Shown in pieces: positions 11,859-12,028 of a DNA stretch of 12,028 bases (position 1 is the stretch's first letter; every line of letters begins with the position of its first letter). The position numbers were made by a program, and so were the translations under genes. A model generated the notes under the pieces. The model saw only the letters and a program-made list of their open reading frames with translations, did no database searches and was not told where the DNA came from. The stretch is from Thiomonas sp. (GTDB lineage: Bacteria; Pseudomonadota; Gammaproteobacteria; Burkholderiales; Burkholderiaceae), in NCBI GenBank assembly GCA_027443745.1, contig DAIAZB010000129.1, forward strand, positions 1 to 12,028, read 5' to 3'.

Positions 11859-12028
11859 GTGGCGCTGCGGTTCACCCTGCTGGACGCCAGGCGGCACGAC
11901 CGCGATGGCTTTCACTGTGGCGAACCGACGCTGGACGCCTATCTGCGTGAACGCGCCGGGCAGCACCAGCGCGAGGGCATCGCCACCACCCATCTGCTGG
12001 TGGACGACGCCGACGCCGCCCGCATCCT
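11859..12028 (+). CDS. GNAT acetyltransferase toxin (TacT/AtaT-type), 5' part only
   Basis: The gene starts with GTG at 11859, one base after the antitoxin stop, and runs off the window after 56 codons. DRDGFHCGEPTLDAYLRERA followed by QHQREGIATTHLLVDD is the usual N-terminal region of GNAT toxins paired with DUF1778 antitoxins. Such toxins acetylate aminoacyl-tRNA and stop translation. The acetyl-CoA binding loop would lie beyond the window, so activity cannot be assessed. Confidence 0.88.
   Translation, partial: MALRFTLLDARRHDRDGFHCGEPTLDAYLRERAGQHQREGIATTHLLVDDADAARI

Noticed and set aside
1..12028. tRNA genes or tRNA-derived attachment sites
   Set aside because: I looked near both integrase genes for a tRNA 3' end or a cloverleaf and saw none; a covariance search would be more reliable.

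Overview
The window is a GC-rich accessory region from a proteobacterium. Its transposases, toxin-antitoxin (TA) pairs, DUF-type genes and codon use fit Xanthomonadales or Burkholderiales, but nothing here fixes the genus. There is no rRNA, tRNA or housekeeping gene. Almost everything is mobile-element DNA, TA genes, or small genes typical of integrative elements.

Left part (1-1727): the 3' end of an IS3-family element (transposase C-terminus plus terminal repeat) is followed by about 1.6 kb of unusual non-coding DNA. This DNA holds a perfect 13-6-13 palindrome (181-212) and nine copies of a 12-base motif, GGAACGAAAGTC, mostly arranged as palindromes. An 891-bp mini-transposon of the Tn3 type (470-1360) sits inside the repeat cluster. 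It has GGGG-starting terminal repeats of about 33 bp and an exact 5-bp target duplication, TGGTA. It carries one gene, which joins a DUF4158 domain (the N-terminal domain of Tn3 transposases) to a long coiled coil. This is the most striking object in the window.

1728-2950: a MazE/MazF-type pair whose toxin has lost its normal C-terminus, a convergent overlapping DUF5397-like gene, and a decayed tyrosine integrase.

3039-7538: two or more operons of small cargo genes. The first is DUF5623-like gene - 49-aa gene - PP2A-type phosphatase, packed end to end; the phosphatase has two compensating frame changes that remove a metal-ligand motif. After a bidirectional terminator comes a stand-alone DNA-ligase OB-type protein on the minus strand. 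A possibly structured region of nested inverted repeats follows, then a small plus-strand gene with its own terminator. Next come three minus-strand genes (one possibly PemK-like), a divergent control region rich in inverted repeats, and two plus-strand genes ending in a clear terminator.

7549-10240: a short leader ORF with a strong ribosome site overlaps the start of a complete 715-aa tyrosine recombinase with a DUF3701-type N-terminal extension. All catalytic residues are present. About 340 bp of weakly coding DNA follow.

10241-12028: the N-terminal stub of a P-loop ATPase (minus strand), an IS1-type transposase gene with a near-consensus promoter that would make an almost leaderless mRNA, and a DUF1778 antitoxin / GNAT toxin pair with a palindromic operator over its -10 box. 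The toxin gene runs off the window.
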